From the IMG/VR virus record IMGVR_UViG_3300032326_001208, positions 64,001 through 89,515 of that record: a DNA stretch of 25,515 nucleotides. One strand, given 5' to 3'. The position numbers and the translations under genes were made by a program. Source of the stretch: a virus. Of this stretch, positions 13,502-21,517 are shown one piece after another; the first letter of the stretch is position 1; the number at the start of each line of letters is the position of its first letter. The notes below the pieces were generated by a model, which worked only from the letters and a program-made list of their open reading frames with translations, searched no databases and was not told where the DNA came from.

Positions 13502-14224
13502 ATGCCTAGAAAAAAGAAGGAAAAAATGTATTTTACAATGGATACCGAAAGAGCCATTATAGAATATAACAAATCTGAAGATTTTAAATTTAGAAATAAA
13601 ATTTACGAAGAAAGTATAAAATATCCATTTGAGAAATTAGCAGAAAATATTCTCAATACATTTAAGTTTTCATATTTTGATGTGTCCAAAGAAGATATTC
13701 AAATGGAAGTGGTATCTACTCTCATTGAAAAAATACATATGTTCAAAGAAGGTAAGGGTAAAGCATTCTCTTATTTTTCTATTGTTGCAAAAAACCATTT
13801 GATTCTAAAAAATAATGGTAACTACAAACGCTTTAAAAAGACTGCATTACTTTCTGAAATGCCTGAAAGTTGGAATCCTGAAGATGACTTTAGAGAAGTA
13901 GAACAAGGAAATGAGTTTGTGGAATTTAAAGATTTAATGCTCAAATATTGGGACCAGAATCTTACCAAAGTATTTACAAAGAAAAGAGATATACAAATTG
14001 CAGATGCAGTATTAGAGTTATTCCGCAGAAGTAGATTTATAGAAAATTTTAATAAAAAACATCTATATCTTCTTATCAGAGAGATGACCGATTGTAAGAC
14101 ACATTACATTACAAAAGTGGTAAACGAAATGAAGAAACATCAGGTAAAGATGTTGAATGATTATTTAGACCACGGAATGATTACATCCCCAAGTAACGAT
14201 TTTTGGAAAGAGGAATATTTATAA
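13502..14224 (+). CDS. gp55-like late sigma factor
   Basis: A 240-residue protein with a sigma-70 region 2-like core at ~44-112: KLAENILNTFKFSYFD, DIQMEVVSTLIEKIHMFKEG, KGKAFSYFSIVAKNHLILKN. The layout parallels T4 gp55, which lets host RNA polymerase read late promoters needing only a -10-type box. Residues ~165-225 add a helical block not in gp55. The C-terminus TSPSNDFWKEEYL resembles gp55's S-P-S-L-D-F-L-Y-E, which binds the sliding clamp. No clear region 4 is visible, matching the -33-less TATATTTATAA promoters. Marine phages carry close relatives. Sigma family membership is well supported; the clamp tail is inference. Confidence 0.82.
   Translation: MPRKKKEKMYFTMDTERAIIEYNKSEDFKFRNKIYEESIKYPFEKLAENILNTFKFSYFDVSKEDIQMEVVSTLIEKIHMFKEGKGKAFSYFSIVAKNHLILKNNGNYKRFKKTALLSEMPESWNPEDDFREVEQGNEFVEFKDLMLKYWDQNLTKVFTKKRDIQIADAVLELFRRSRFIENFNKKHLYLLIREMTDCKTHYITKVVNEMKKHQVKMLNDYLDHGMITSPSNDFWKEEYL
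14214..14224 (+). promoter_or_regulatory. late-type motif AATATTTATAA
   Basis: Ten of eleven positions match TATATTTATAA. It covers the last codons and stop of the sigma gene and lies 18 bases before the ATG at 14243, the same spacing as the motifs at 3249 and 7312. No TTTG at the 20-base spacing. Confidence 0.45.
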
Positions 14225-14242
14225 TCTATAAAGGATTATAAT

Positions 14243-14608
14243 ATGACAGATTTAGCTTCAATGTTATTACACAGCAGAACACAAGCACACGTGTTCCATT
14301 TAAGAGTATCTCCAAACGGATTAGCTCCACATCTTGCTTTAGAAGCATACTACGATGGTATTGTGGGATTAATAGATGGTTTGGTAGAAGGTTATCAAGG
14401 AATGAAAGGTTTAATTGAGTTCAAAGCAGTAAAAGGACTTGATAATGATGCATCAATTGAAAATATTGTAGCTTATTTTGAAGACCTATTAAAATTTGTA
14501 CAAACAAATAGAAAAACCGAAGAATTATCAGCGAGTTGGATTCAAAATGAAGTTGATAATGTTGAGAAATTAATATATTCTACTCTCTATAAATTAAGAA
14601 ATTTATAA
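14243..14608 (+). CDS. ferritin-like helical protein (DUF5856-like)
   Basis: A 121-residue all-helical protein starting MTDLASMLLHSRTQAHVFHL, then LEAYYDGIVGLIDGLVEGYQ and a last helix with SWIQNEVDNVEKLIYSTLYK. The pattern H-x-x-H/L near the start with Y-Y-D-x-I-V-G-L-I-D-G-L-V-E-x-Y-Q matches the phage DUF5856 family, which resembles a Dps/ferritin-type four-helix bundle. Metal binding or DNA protection has been suggested for such folds but is not shown. It follows the late-type motif at 14214, has AAAGGA before the start, and ends at a strong terminator. Confidence 0.72.
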   Translation: MTDLASMLLHSRTQAHVFHLRVSPNGLAPHLALEAYYDGIVGLIDGLVEGYQGMKGLIEFKAVKGLDNDASIENIVAYFEDLLKFVQTNRKTEELSASWIQNEVDNVEKLIYSTLYKLRNL

Positions 14609-14634
14609 TTTAATATTAAAAATAATACTATTTT

Positions 14635-14672
14635 AAGAGTATCCAATATTTATGTTTGGATACTCTTTTTAT
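14635..14672 (+). terminator. strong rho-independent terminator
   Basis: AAGAGTATCCAA (14635-14646) pairs perfectly over 12 bases with TTGGATACTCTT (14656-14667), nine-base loop, followed by TTTATTT. It ends the sigma/ferritin-like unit. The remaining ~95 bases before 14767 hold a weak promoter-like pair and an AGCAGGA ribosome site. Confidence 0.92.
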
Positions 14673-14695
14673 TTGTGTCCAATTAGTTTCTGCAA

Positions 14696-14703
14696 TAGTT
14701 TTA
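14696..14703 (+). promoter_or_regulatory. weak candidate promoter before 14767
   Basis: TTTG (14672-14675) and TAGTTTTA (14696-14703) again have 20 bases between, but the box ends in A and lacks the TTCGTATATT context of the others. It lies right after a terminator and before a new unit, so some promoter is expected here. Confidence 0.3.
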
Positions 14704-14766
14704 CAAAATTTCGTTGTGATAAGTGTTCCGTAACTTGTTATACTAATATAATAAGCAGGAAAAATC

Positions 14767-15423
14767 ATGCAATACATTAAATCAACTGTTTTGAACTTTA
14801 AAGAGTTATTGTTCAAAATGTTTTTACTGGGTGTTGGTCTTTTTATAGGATTTGCACTCGTATTCCAATTGTTCTTTGTATTTCTACAAATTAGTGGTAG
14901 AGAACAATGGGCTACCGAACTCTCTAATGAAATTACTCATAGAATTGACGGTACATTCAAAAATAATCCAGAAAATATTTGGTATGAGGAATCAGACCAC
15001 GTCTGGGTTGAAGGTGTTGAAAACCAGGTTAAGATTGGTAAATTAGCCGGAAATCGTAATTTGGCATTCGGTGTAAAAAATATATTAGAAGAATATCTTC
15101 AGGAAAAAGGATATGATTTAGCACCAGATGCACCATACAAATTAAAGGTTAATATTGTTTATTTGGACGTATTAACTACAAAAACAAATATTTCAGTTTT
15201 TCATAAAGGAGAAGAAGAAGTGGTTGTGAGACTGCAGGGTATTCTTTACAAAGATGGAAAGAAGGAGAAAGAAGTTGTGGTAGAAGAAGGTTCATCTGAA
15301 ATATCAATGTCTACGTTAATTGTTGACCAGGGTGGAAAATTCAATCAAACCTCCCTAAGCAACGCCCTTAAAAAAGCATCGGATAGTTTAATTAAAAAAC
15401 TATTCGGTAAAAACGCAAAGTAA
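14767..15423 (+). CDS. membrane-anchored CsgG-like protein
   Basis: A 218-residue protein with one N-terminal membrane helix (~15-42, MFLLGVGLFIGFALVFQLFF) and a periplasmic domain. Segments of that domain line up in order with the CsgG-like protein at 23023: FGVKNILEEYLQEKGYDL with LGVANIVLEYLDNLNRFEF, VNIVYLDV with VEIEVYDY, RLQGILYKDGKKE with QVRFTNAENGS, and FNQTSLSNALKKASD with FNQSTISISTKKALD. So the two are probably paralogues, one tethered to the inner membrane. First gene of the envelope operon; the next gene starts one base after its stop. The CsgG assignment depends on the paralogue and is less sure on its own. Confidence 0.65.
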   Translation: MQYIKSTVLNFKELLFKMFLLGVGLFIGFALVFQLFFVFLQISGREQWATELSNEITHRIDGTFKNNPENIWYEESDHVWVEGVENQVKIGKLAGNRNLAFGVKNILEEYLQEKGYDLAPDAPYKLKVNIVYLDVLTTKTNISVFHKGEEEVVVRLQGILYKDGKKEKEVVVEEGSSEISMSTLIVDQGGKFNQTSLSNALKKASDSLIKKLFGKNAK

Positions 15424-15424
15424 G

Positions 15425-17107
15425 ATGAAAAAATTATTAACATTTTTAGGGATATTGGTAATATCTCTATTATCGTTCAAATCAGAAGCTCAAATAGTTG
15501 TAAACCAATCTATTTCAGCAGGACCTTATAAAGTTGGTGATACAATCACTATAACTTATACAGTAAATAAAGGAACTACATCACCTCGTTATTTTTGGTT
15601 GAGATACCAATTCAATAATAAGGCTTTAACGTACCTATCGACTACATTTACACAGGGTTCTCAATCTCAAACCTTTTATACCGGTTGGACTAACTATAAG
15701 TTTACACCAAAACAAAATGTAAGTGATACATCACTTTACGGACAATATCAGGCTACACCTTGGGGATATGCTGTAAATGCGGATTGGAACGTTGGGCAGT
15801 TGGCAATTCAAAGAGCTGACCAATCTATCAATGGTGTAATAGCAACTCAAAGATATATTCTTAAAGACCAAAATGTTTACGAAAACTTCCATGATTTAGA
15901 TTTATCATATGCATTAGATAGTGCAACGGGTAACAACATTCCATTTGTAAGAACAACATCTGGTCCTTTATCAATTACCGGTGTAAGTGGTAATACATCT
16001 TTCTTTAAAGTAAGAGTACTATTCCCATCTGGATATAATATTGCTGACCACAACGTTCAATTAATGAGATTGAAAACAGACGGTACTGGTGATATTGATT
16101 GGTCACAACAACCACTTCAACAAAAAGCATTGGATGGTAGTGGTGAGGCTATATTCACAACAGGTGTTAAAGTTGGTGATTCGTTAGGTGTATTTGTATC
16201 ACCTGCTTCACAAAAGTCTTGGATGAACAATGTGATAACTGTATCAGATGCATATAAATCATTTTTAGGTATTTCACAAACTGATATTAATGGTACATCA
16301 AATTATTTCACAAGACCAAACTTGGAAAGAAAAATTGGTAACATTACTAGAAATGATAATGTATTTACCGAAGCAGATTCTTATTTCGCATTTGCATATG
16401 TAATGGGACAAGATGTATCGGCAAATGCATTTGTACCAACATCAACCGCAACTTCTTGGAGATGGCAGAGTGGTTTGTTAAATCAAAGTTGGTTAGATGG
16501 AAATCAAAGATATAGAGTATATGTTACTCAACCTGCACAAACCGTAGATGCGGTATTTGCATGGGGTGGTGATTTAGATTGGTCACATTCATCTCATCCT
16601 GATACGGTAGCGGCAAGAATATCAGCAGGTATCTTTACAAACGCAGTAAATCCTGGCACATCGGATGTTACTACTATACAGAGTATGTCCACTATGGCAA
16701 TGACTTCATACCAATCAAATTCATATCAAAGTGCTAAATTAGAGCAAGCATCTTTAAGTGTAGTATCTACATTAGAAGGTGGTAAAGTTGTTTTAAGTAC
16801 TAGATTAACCAAAGAAGGTTTAGCAGGTTTGCAAGTTATTATGAATTATGATTCAACAAAATTAACATTGGATAACGTAATATTTGATGCTGGTTCTACA
16901 ATCACCAATTTCTCAACGCATGATAATGGTAGATTGACATTTGGTTCTATTGACCAAATAAAAGTTTCTAGAATCAAAACTGGAATTCCATATAAATTAA
17001 TCTTCACACCAAAAGTTCCATTAAGCAATACTGCCGGTTTATTCTTCTTTGTACTAGCAGATGCTGTTGATGCGACTGGTAAGAAGATAGAACTTGTAGT
17101 AGACTAA
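15425..17107 (+). CDS. secreted protein with degenerate dockerin-like and cohesin-like regions
   Basis: A 560-residue protein with a clear signal peptide (KKLLTFLGILVISLLSF, cleavage near SEA-Q). Residues ~25-290 are beta-rich with no family I recognise. At ~309-330 TRNDNVFTEADSYFAFAYVMG matches the dockerin repeat of the next protein, but its calcium loop has lost the first two Asp positions. GDLDWSHSS (~381) fits the second dockerin half. The last ~120 residues (LSTRLTKEGLAGLQVIMNYD, GLFFFVLADAVDATGK) resemble a cohesin-type beta sandwich. No T9SS-type sorting tail follows. It overlaps the next gene at TAATG. Likely an extracellular or virion-surface adhesin; role inferred. Confidence 0.75.
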   Translation: MKKLLTFLGILVISLLSFKSEAQIVVNQSISAGPYKVGDTITITYTVNKGTTSPRYFWLRYQFNNKALTYLSTTFTQGSQSQTFYTGWTNYKFTPKQNVSDTSLYGQYQATPWGYAVNADWNVGQLAIQRADQSINGVIATQRYILKDQNVYENFHDLDLSYALDSATGNNIPFVRTTSGPLSITGVSGNTSFFKVRVLFPSGYNIADHNVQLMRLKTDGTGDIDWSQQPLQQKALDGSGEAIFTTGVKVGDSLGVFVSPASQKSWMNNVITVSDAYKSFLGISQTDINGTSNYFTRPNLERKIGNITRNDNVFTEADSYFAFAYVMGQDVSANAFVPTSTATSWRWQSGLLNQSWLDGNQRYRVYVTQPAQTVDAVFAWGGDLDWSHSSHPDTVAARISAGIFTNAVNPGTSDVTTIQSMSTMAMTSYQSNSYQSAKLEQASLSVVSTLEGGKVVLSTRLTKEGLAGLQVIMNYDSTKLTLDNVIFDAGSTITNFSTHDNGRLTFGSIDQIKVSRIKTGIPYKLIFTPKVPLSNTAGLFFFVLADAVDATGKKIELVVD

Positions 17108-19416
17108 TGAGAAACTTATTAATATTTTTATTTTTATTAATTACAAATTTAGGGTTCGGTCAGAGTGTATCTGCACCGGACTCTAAATCGTTTTTACCAT
17201 CTACAAATGGACAAGATGCTAGTGGATTTGTATTGAGTGGATTTGGTTCTACTGAAACTCTATTAGCATCAATCAGTTTAGTGAATCCACCAACAGGTAC
17301 AACATTTAATTTAACCACAACAACAGGTCTAACCGCAGCAAGTGGATTTACATTAGCAGGTAATAAAACTCGTTTAGTGGTAACGGGAACGATGGCTAAT
17401 GTCAATATAGCATTAGCATCTCTAAAAGTAAACACAGGTTCGGTGAGAGGTAATATTGCATTATCGGTAGCAGCTACGGTTAATCCAACGGGTTTCTTTT
17501 ATAATGGAACAAACGGACACTTTTACAGACCAATAACTGCAACCAACGAAAGAACAACATATACCAATGCAAGAGCAAGGTCTTTATTAACCACATTCAA
17601 AGGACAGACTGGATATTTGGTAACAATCACTTCCGCTGATGAAGATGCTTTTATATTCGCAAATGTACCTGCAACTAATGTATGGTTTGCAGCTACGGAT
17701 GAAGTTGTTGATGGTAGATGGGTAATTGATGCTGGGCCTGAAAGAGGTACGGTAATGAAAACCTCAAATGGACATGCTACAGGAAATATTCCAGGTGTGT
17801 ATAACAACTGGGCATGGAATGAACCAAATGGTGCTAATGGTAGTGAGAATTATGCAGTAGCAAAGTGGAATGGTGCAGCAAATTGGAATGATTTATCAAA
17901 CCATTGGAGTAATCCTTATGTAATTGAATATGGAACTTGGACTAATCCTGATGATGCTACATTTACAGAGTTTTATACAAATTCGGTAACACATACAAAC
18001 GGAGATGTATTAACTGCAAGATTTAATTTTGATTTTGGAACTAATATAGATGAAACTAAGTTTAGTGCAACTTTATTAGCGCAATCAAATAATCAATACC
18101 TACCAACTACAAATACCAACCGAACTCTAAATGGATTAGGTAGAGTAGATATTACAAATGATTTAGATACAGTAAAAATAACTGATGGAATTAGAGCAAC
18201 TATAACACCAGGTCAAGTAGAATGGTCACTTATAAATCCATACGAAGCATCACGAAATGGACACCGATTGCAAATTGATGAAAGGGAGTTCTTTGGAACT
18301 GGTATAAACTTAAATCAAATAAAATCAGTACAATTATTTGATATATACGATGGCCCTATTCAACCTTTGGATTTTGGTGGATGGTGGAAACAATGGTTAG
18401 TGCCGGGAAATATTAACCTTGCTAGTAAAGTTGCTGCAAGTTCATTTCAAAGTAATATAAGATTACAAGATGGATGGTATGCGTTTAGAGCCGAATATAA
18501 TTTCACACCAAATACAATGTTTAAACAACATGGAATAAATTTATCATATACTAATCAAACCGAACTAAATAATTTATATAGTAGTATTGTGACCGTATCA
18601 GATGTGTTTATTGCATTTAAAGAATTATCAAATGGTGGAATATTTGGAAACGAAAGTGGATTAGAGTTTACATCTGGTGTTCAATTTATGAATGCAGATG
18701 TGGATGGTAATGGTATATTCAATGAAGCGGATACATATAAATTATTACAACATTTGATTGGAGTCCAACCACTTACTCAAAATACTAATTTAAACAATTT
18801 AATAAAGTTATATGGTAAATCTGAATATGATGCAATAACAAAAACAAATTGGAATACTCAATTCAACTCAACGAGAAGTTTATATCCATTTAATTTAAAT
18901 AGTGGAACACTTAATAACACTTATAATGTTAGTGCAACTTGGGTAGGTGATGTAAACTTATCACATTCTGCACAACAAACTCCAGCTGTAATAGCGGGAG
19001 CTTCTATTAGAAGTATGAGTACTACACCAATCAGTTTACCGATATTAAATCAAATAAACGCATTTATAATAACTGAAATTGTTGGAGATAGTGTTAATGC
19101 ATATATTACGATTGACCCACTACAACAGGAATTAGTAGGAACTCAATTCAAATTAAATTACGATAATAGTTTATTAAAGTTTAGCAGTGTATCTTATAAA
19201 ACAAAAGGGTCACCAACTAATTATGGAACTGATAAAGGTGATTATGTAAATTTTGGTTCTTTAATTACTGATGGTGGGGTTTTGGATAATACTACCGAAT
19301 ATAAAATCAGTTTCAAACCACAAACAAAATTAAATAACGTACTAGGTTTAATTTCAATTTCATTTACCGATGCTGTAAATAAAAGAGGAAACACATTAAA
19401 AGTAAAAATAAAATAA
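17107..19416 (+). CDS. secreted C-type lectin protein with dockerin-like and cohesin-like domains
   Basis: A 769-residue protein with signal peptide (NLLIFLFLLITNLGFGQS). Residues ~40-120 resemble a bacterial cadherin-like sandwich (TGTMANVNIALASLKV). Residues ~129-277 form a C-type lectin domain: GHFYRPI, GYLVTITSADEDAFIF, VWFAATDEVVDGRWVI, YNNWAWNEPNGANGSENYAV and WNDLSNHWSNPYVIEYG. After a long middle region, DVDGNGIFNEADTYKLLQHL (~535) is a good dockerin calcium loop with GDVNLSHS (~614) as its second half, and the end (~640-769) is cohesin-like. The C-terminal 250 residues parallel those of the preceding protein. Overlaps both neighbours at TAATG. Probably binds glycans at the cell or virion surface. 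Confidence 0.85.
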   Translation: MRNLLIFLFLLITNLGFGQSVSAPDSKSFLPSTNGQDASGFVLSGFGSTETLLASISLVNPPTGTTFNLTTTTGLTAASGFTLAGNKTRLVVTGTMANVNIALASLKVNTGSVRGNIALSVAATVNPTGFFYNGTNGHFYRPITATNERTTYTNARARSLLTTFKGQTGYLVTITSADEDAFIFANVPATNVWFAATDEVVDGRWVIDAGPERGTVMKTSNGHATGNIPGVYNNWAWNEPNGANGSENYAVAKWNGAANWNDLSNHWSNPYVIEYGTWTNPDDATFTEFYTNSVTHTNGDVLTARFNFDFGTNIDETKFSATLLAQSNNQYLPTTNTNRTLNGLGRVDITNDLDTVKITDGIRATITPGQVEWSLINPYEASRNGHRLQIDEREFFGTGINLNQIKSVQLFDIYDGPIQPLDFGGWWKQWLVPGNINLASKVAASSFQSNIRLQDGWYAFRAEYNFTPNTMFKQHGINLSYTNQTELNNLYSSIVTVSDVFIAFKELSNGGIFGNESGLEFTSGVQFMNADVDGNGIFNEADTYKLLQHLIGVQPLTQNTNLNNLIKLYGKSEYDAITKTNWNTQFNSTRSLYPFNLNSGTLNNTYNVSATWVGDVNLSHSAQQTPAVIAGASIRSMSTTPISLPILNQINAFIITEIVGDSVNAYITIDPLQQELVGTQFKLNYDNSLLKFSSVSYKTKGSPTNYGTDKGDYVNFGSLITDGGVLDNTTEYKISFKPQTKLNNVLGLISISFTDAVNKRGNTLKVKIK

Positions 19417-19769
19417 TGAAAAAGTTAATATCAATCTTATTGTGTTTTGTTCTTTTTATAATCTCTTGTAGAAAAGTAGAAGTAACACCAGCACCAACAC
19501 CAAAGGTAGAAGATATATTTTCTGTTAAAGAAGCATCTATTGGAAATGGTGAACAATTTAAGTTCACTTTAAAATCGGAAGGAATATATACACTTACTCT
19601 TTTTGATTCAGTAGGTCAGCAAGTAGTTACTAGAGAAAGAATAATTGGTAAAATTGGGGAAAATTCCTTAAAGTTATACACAAAATCGTTACCTGTTAGA
19701 TATTTATATTTATCATTGGAAGATAAGAATAGTGTCCAAATAGGTAAAACGTTACTGATAATAAATTAA
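19416..19769 (+). CDS. lipoprotein with sorting-domain-like beta sandwich
   Basis: A 117-residue lipoprotein: MKK, hydrophobic core, lipobox FIISC with Cys18. A short Pro/Thr linker (VTPAPTPKVED) leads to a ~75-residue beta domain (QFKFTLKSEGIYTLTLFDSV, ENSLKLYTKSLPVRYLYLSL) that resembles the fold of type IX secretion C-terminal domains. The residues after the lipid Cys are R-K-V-E, unlike the surface-export signal of the lipoprotein at 5095, so it may stay in the periplasm. Paralogous to the next gene. Starts at a TAATG overlap with the lectin gene, hence same transcript and likely shared process. Confidence 0.75.
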   Translation: MKKLISILLCFVLFIISCRKVEVTPAPTPKVEDIFSVKEASIGNGEQFKFTLKSEGIYTLTLFDSVGQQVVTRERIIGKIGENSLKLYTKSLPVRYLYLSLEDKNSVQIGKTLLIIN

Positions 19770-19781
19770 AATAGAATTAAA

Positions 19782-20153
19782 ATGAAAAAAGTATTATTAG
19801 TATTATTTGGAGTAATCATCTTGGTTGGATGTAGAAAATCTCCAATTGATATAATTCAACCTGTAAATCCAAACGCAGAATTAAAAATGTCAGCAACCGC
19901 TGGTATTAAGTTACAATCTCAATTTGTTACTTCGGAAGTGGCTATGAACGTAAAGCTAGAAACTGCAGGAAATGTGACAGTTAAAATTTTAGATATTGCA
20001 AATAGAGTAGTATCTAAAGAAACAATGTACGCAAATTCTGGAGATAATATATTAAAAGTATATACTACCGCTTTACCGGCATCAGCTTATAGAATAGCTC
20101 TATATGATGTAAATGGTAAGATGATTGGTATTACTGATTTCAACAAGTTATAA
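19782..20153 (+). CDS. lipoprotein paralogue of 19416
   Basis: A 123-residue lipoprotein with lipobox ILVGC (Cys17) followed by R-K-S. The mature beta domain (MNVKLETAGNVTVKILDIAN, NILKVYTTALPASAYRIALY) aligns with the preceding lipoprotein: both have a G-x-x-T-L/V-x-x-x-D-x-x-x-x-V core, then a x-x-N-x-L-K-x-Y-T-x-x-L-P turn. The two are probably a tandem duplication. It lies 12 bases after its twin. No known family beyond the sorting-domain-like fold; a paired periplasmic role with the secreted cohesin-like proteins is plausible. Confidence 0.75.
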   Translation: MKKVLLVLFGVIILVGCRKSPIDIIQPVNPNAELKMSATAGIKLQSQFVTSEVAMNVKLETAGNVTVKILDIANRVVSKETMYANSGDNILKVYTTALPASAYRIALYDVNGKMIGITDFNKL

Positions 20154-20182
20154 AATTTGTAACATTAAAATAAAAAAACAAA

Positions 20183-20506
20183 ATGGCAGAAGAACAACAA
20201 GAACAATCAAGCGGTGGTGGTTCAATAAAGAACATACTATTAGGACTTGTATCTACAATCACATTGGGTGTTGGTGGATGGTTTACAACTAAATTAACAG
20301 GTGGAGATGATAAAGATGCAGCTCCAGCTCCAGCAGCAGCTCCTGTAATCAACATTACAAACTCTAACCAACAATCACAAGCAGCAGGTAAAACTGTAAT
20401 AATTAACAAAGGCGGTGATGGTGGAACAGCAAAACCAGCTCCAGCTCCAGCACCAGTTAAGAAGAAAGAAGGTGATGAGTTCAAAGAGAAACCAGCTGAG
20501 TGGTAA
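20183..20506 (+). CDS. single-pass membrane protein with Pro/Ala linkers
   Basis: A 107-residue protein with a Gln/Glu/Gly-rich start, one membrane helix (~15-37, IKNILLGLVSTITLGVGGWF) and a low-complexity tail with two Pro/Ala runs (PAPAAAP, PAPAPAP) around a short strand pair (VINITNSN, GKTVIINKGGDGG). The tail ends in charged residues and Trp. Together with the next two genes it forms a run of three small membrane proteins before a terminator. Holin, spanin or virion-associated roles are all possible; nothing distinguishes them. Confidence 0.7.
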   Translation: MAEEQQEQSSGGGSIKNILLGLVSTITLGVGGWFTTKLTGGDDKDAAPAPAAAPVINITNSNQQSQAAGKTVIINKGGDGGTAKPAPAPAPVKKKEGDEFKEKPAEW

Positions 20507-20528
20507 TAAAAACTAAAATTTATATAAA

Positions 20529-21158
20529 ATGGCAGAGCAACAACCAAGTGGGTTTAAAGACCTATTAAATAAAATGATGAGCCGTAGATGGTGGATTACC
20601 GCTATGGTGTTGGGTGGATTTATGTTTATTATGGCAGGGATGTTCTTTGCTATATTTAACAAATCTGCAATAGAAGGAGAATGGAAAGAACTTCTATTAT
20701 TGTTATTAGGAGCTTTCATTGGCTCTTATGGTAAGATTATTGATTATTGGTTTAGTGATACCGATAAGGATAAAATGTTAGTACAAAAGATGGATGAGGA
20801 AGATGGTACATCATTAAGCAACACAGCTGATATGCCTGTAACTCCACCAAATAATACTCCATTAATTCCAGAAGCATTTACCGCAGCTATTTCAAATACA
20901 CAATCACAACCTAAAGTTGAATCAGTAATTGAATCAGCTCCAATCGCTGAAGCACCAAAAGCTAAAGTAGGTGTTGAAGTGGATGAAGATGGTGATGGTG
21001 TAATGGATGGTTTAGATTTTGATGGTGATGGTAAGATTGATGAGTACTTTGCTCATAGACAATGTGAGCACGTTTGGGGTGACTTAGACGGAGATGGTGA
21101 TGAAGAATGTTTGAAGTGTGGAAAGATTAAAGATGAAGATGCTGAACAAGCTGGATAA
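20529..21158 (+). CDS. two-pass membrane protein with calcium-loop and zinc-knuckle tail
   Basis: A 209-residue protein with two membrane helices (~21-43, WWITAMVLGGFMFIMAGMFF; ~55-70, ELLLLLLGAFIGSYG), then a Pro/Ser-rich linker. The tail holds two adjacent EF-hand-like loops (DEDGDGVMDGLDFDGDGKID, ~153-173) and a third D-x-D-G-D-G loop inside a cysteine framework: C-E-H-V-W, DLDGDGDEECLKCGK. So calcium and zinc sites may be interleaved. The same loop type ends the membrane protein at 7527. Both termini are probably cytoplasmic. The first residues (MAEQQPSG) resemble those of the preceding gene. Confidence 0.75.
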   Translation: MAEQQPSGFKDLLNKMMSRRWWITAMVLGGFMFIMAGMFFAIFNKSAIEGEWKELLLLLLGAFIGSYGKIIDYWFSDTDKDKMLVQKMDEEDGTSLSNTADMPVTPPNNTPLIPEAFTAAISNTQSQPKVESVIESAPIAEAPKAKVGVEVDEDGDGVMDGLDFDGDGKIDEYFAHRQCEHVWGDLDGDGDEECLKCGKIKDEDAEQAG

Positions 21159-21201
21159 ATTAGTTATGTATTGTTACATTAATTAATTAAATTGTAAAAT
21201 T

Positions 21202-21480
21202 ATGGGATTCTTTAAAGAATTATTCAAAGACAACAATGATATCAACGAAAAATCAGTAGTTGGTTTCTTATCATTTGGTTGTATGGTACTTGCATTATTC
21301 GTAGACTTGGTAACAGGTTATATGGGTAAGGAATTACTAATCAACGAATATATTTTCAACGGATTTTTAGTAATCACATTGGGTTCATTTGGTATCGCTT
21401 CGGTTGATAAGTACATCAATAGAAAAGCAGAGCACGATAAGAACAAATTGGATGCTGGGACTGAAGAAGAATTAGGATAA
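21202..21480 (+). CDS. two-helix membrane protein, possible holin
   Basis: A 92-residue protein with two membrane helices (~20-42, VVGFLSFGCMVLALFVDLVTG; ~53-72, FNGFLVITLGSFGIASV) and charged ends (FKELFKDNNDINEKS; NRKAEHDKNKLDAGTEEE). The short size, two helices and GSFGIASVDKYINRK ending resemble small holin-like proteins of Bacteroidota phages, which would place the lysis functions here. No endolysin is visible in the window, so the call stays tentative. It is the last gene before the terminator at 21518. Confidence 0.6.
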   Translation: MGFFKELFKDNNDINEKSVVGFLSFGCMVLALFVDLVTGYMGKELLINEYIFNGFLVITLGSFGIASVDKYINRKAEHDKNKLDAGTEEELG

Positions 21481-21517
21481 TATATTTCCTTTAACTGTAG
21501 GAAGGGCGGAAGTATTT

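Noticed and set aside
20330-20460. Short tandem repeats encoding Pro/Ala (GCTCCAGCTCCAGC).
   Set aside because: Ordinary low-complexity linker coding sequence, not a DNA-level repeat or site.
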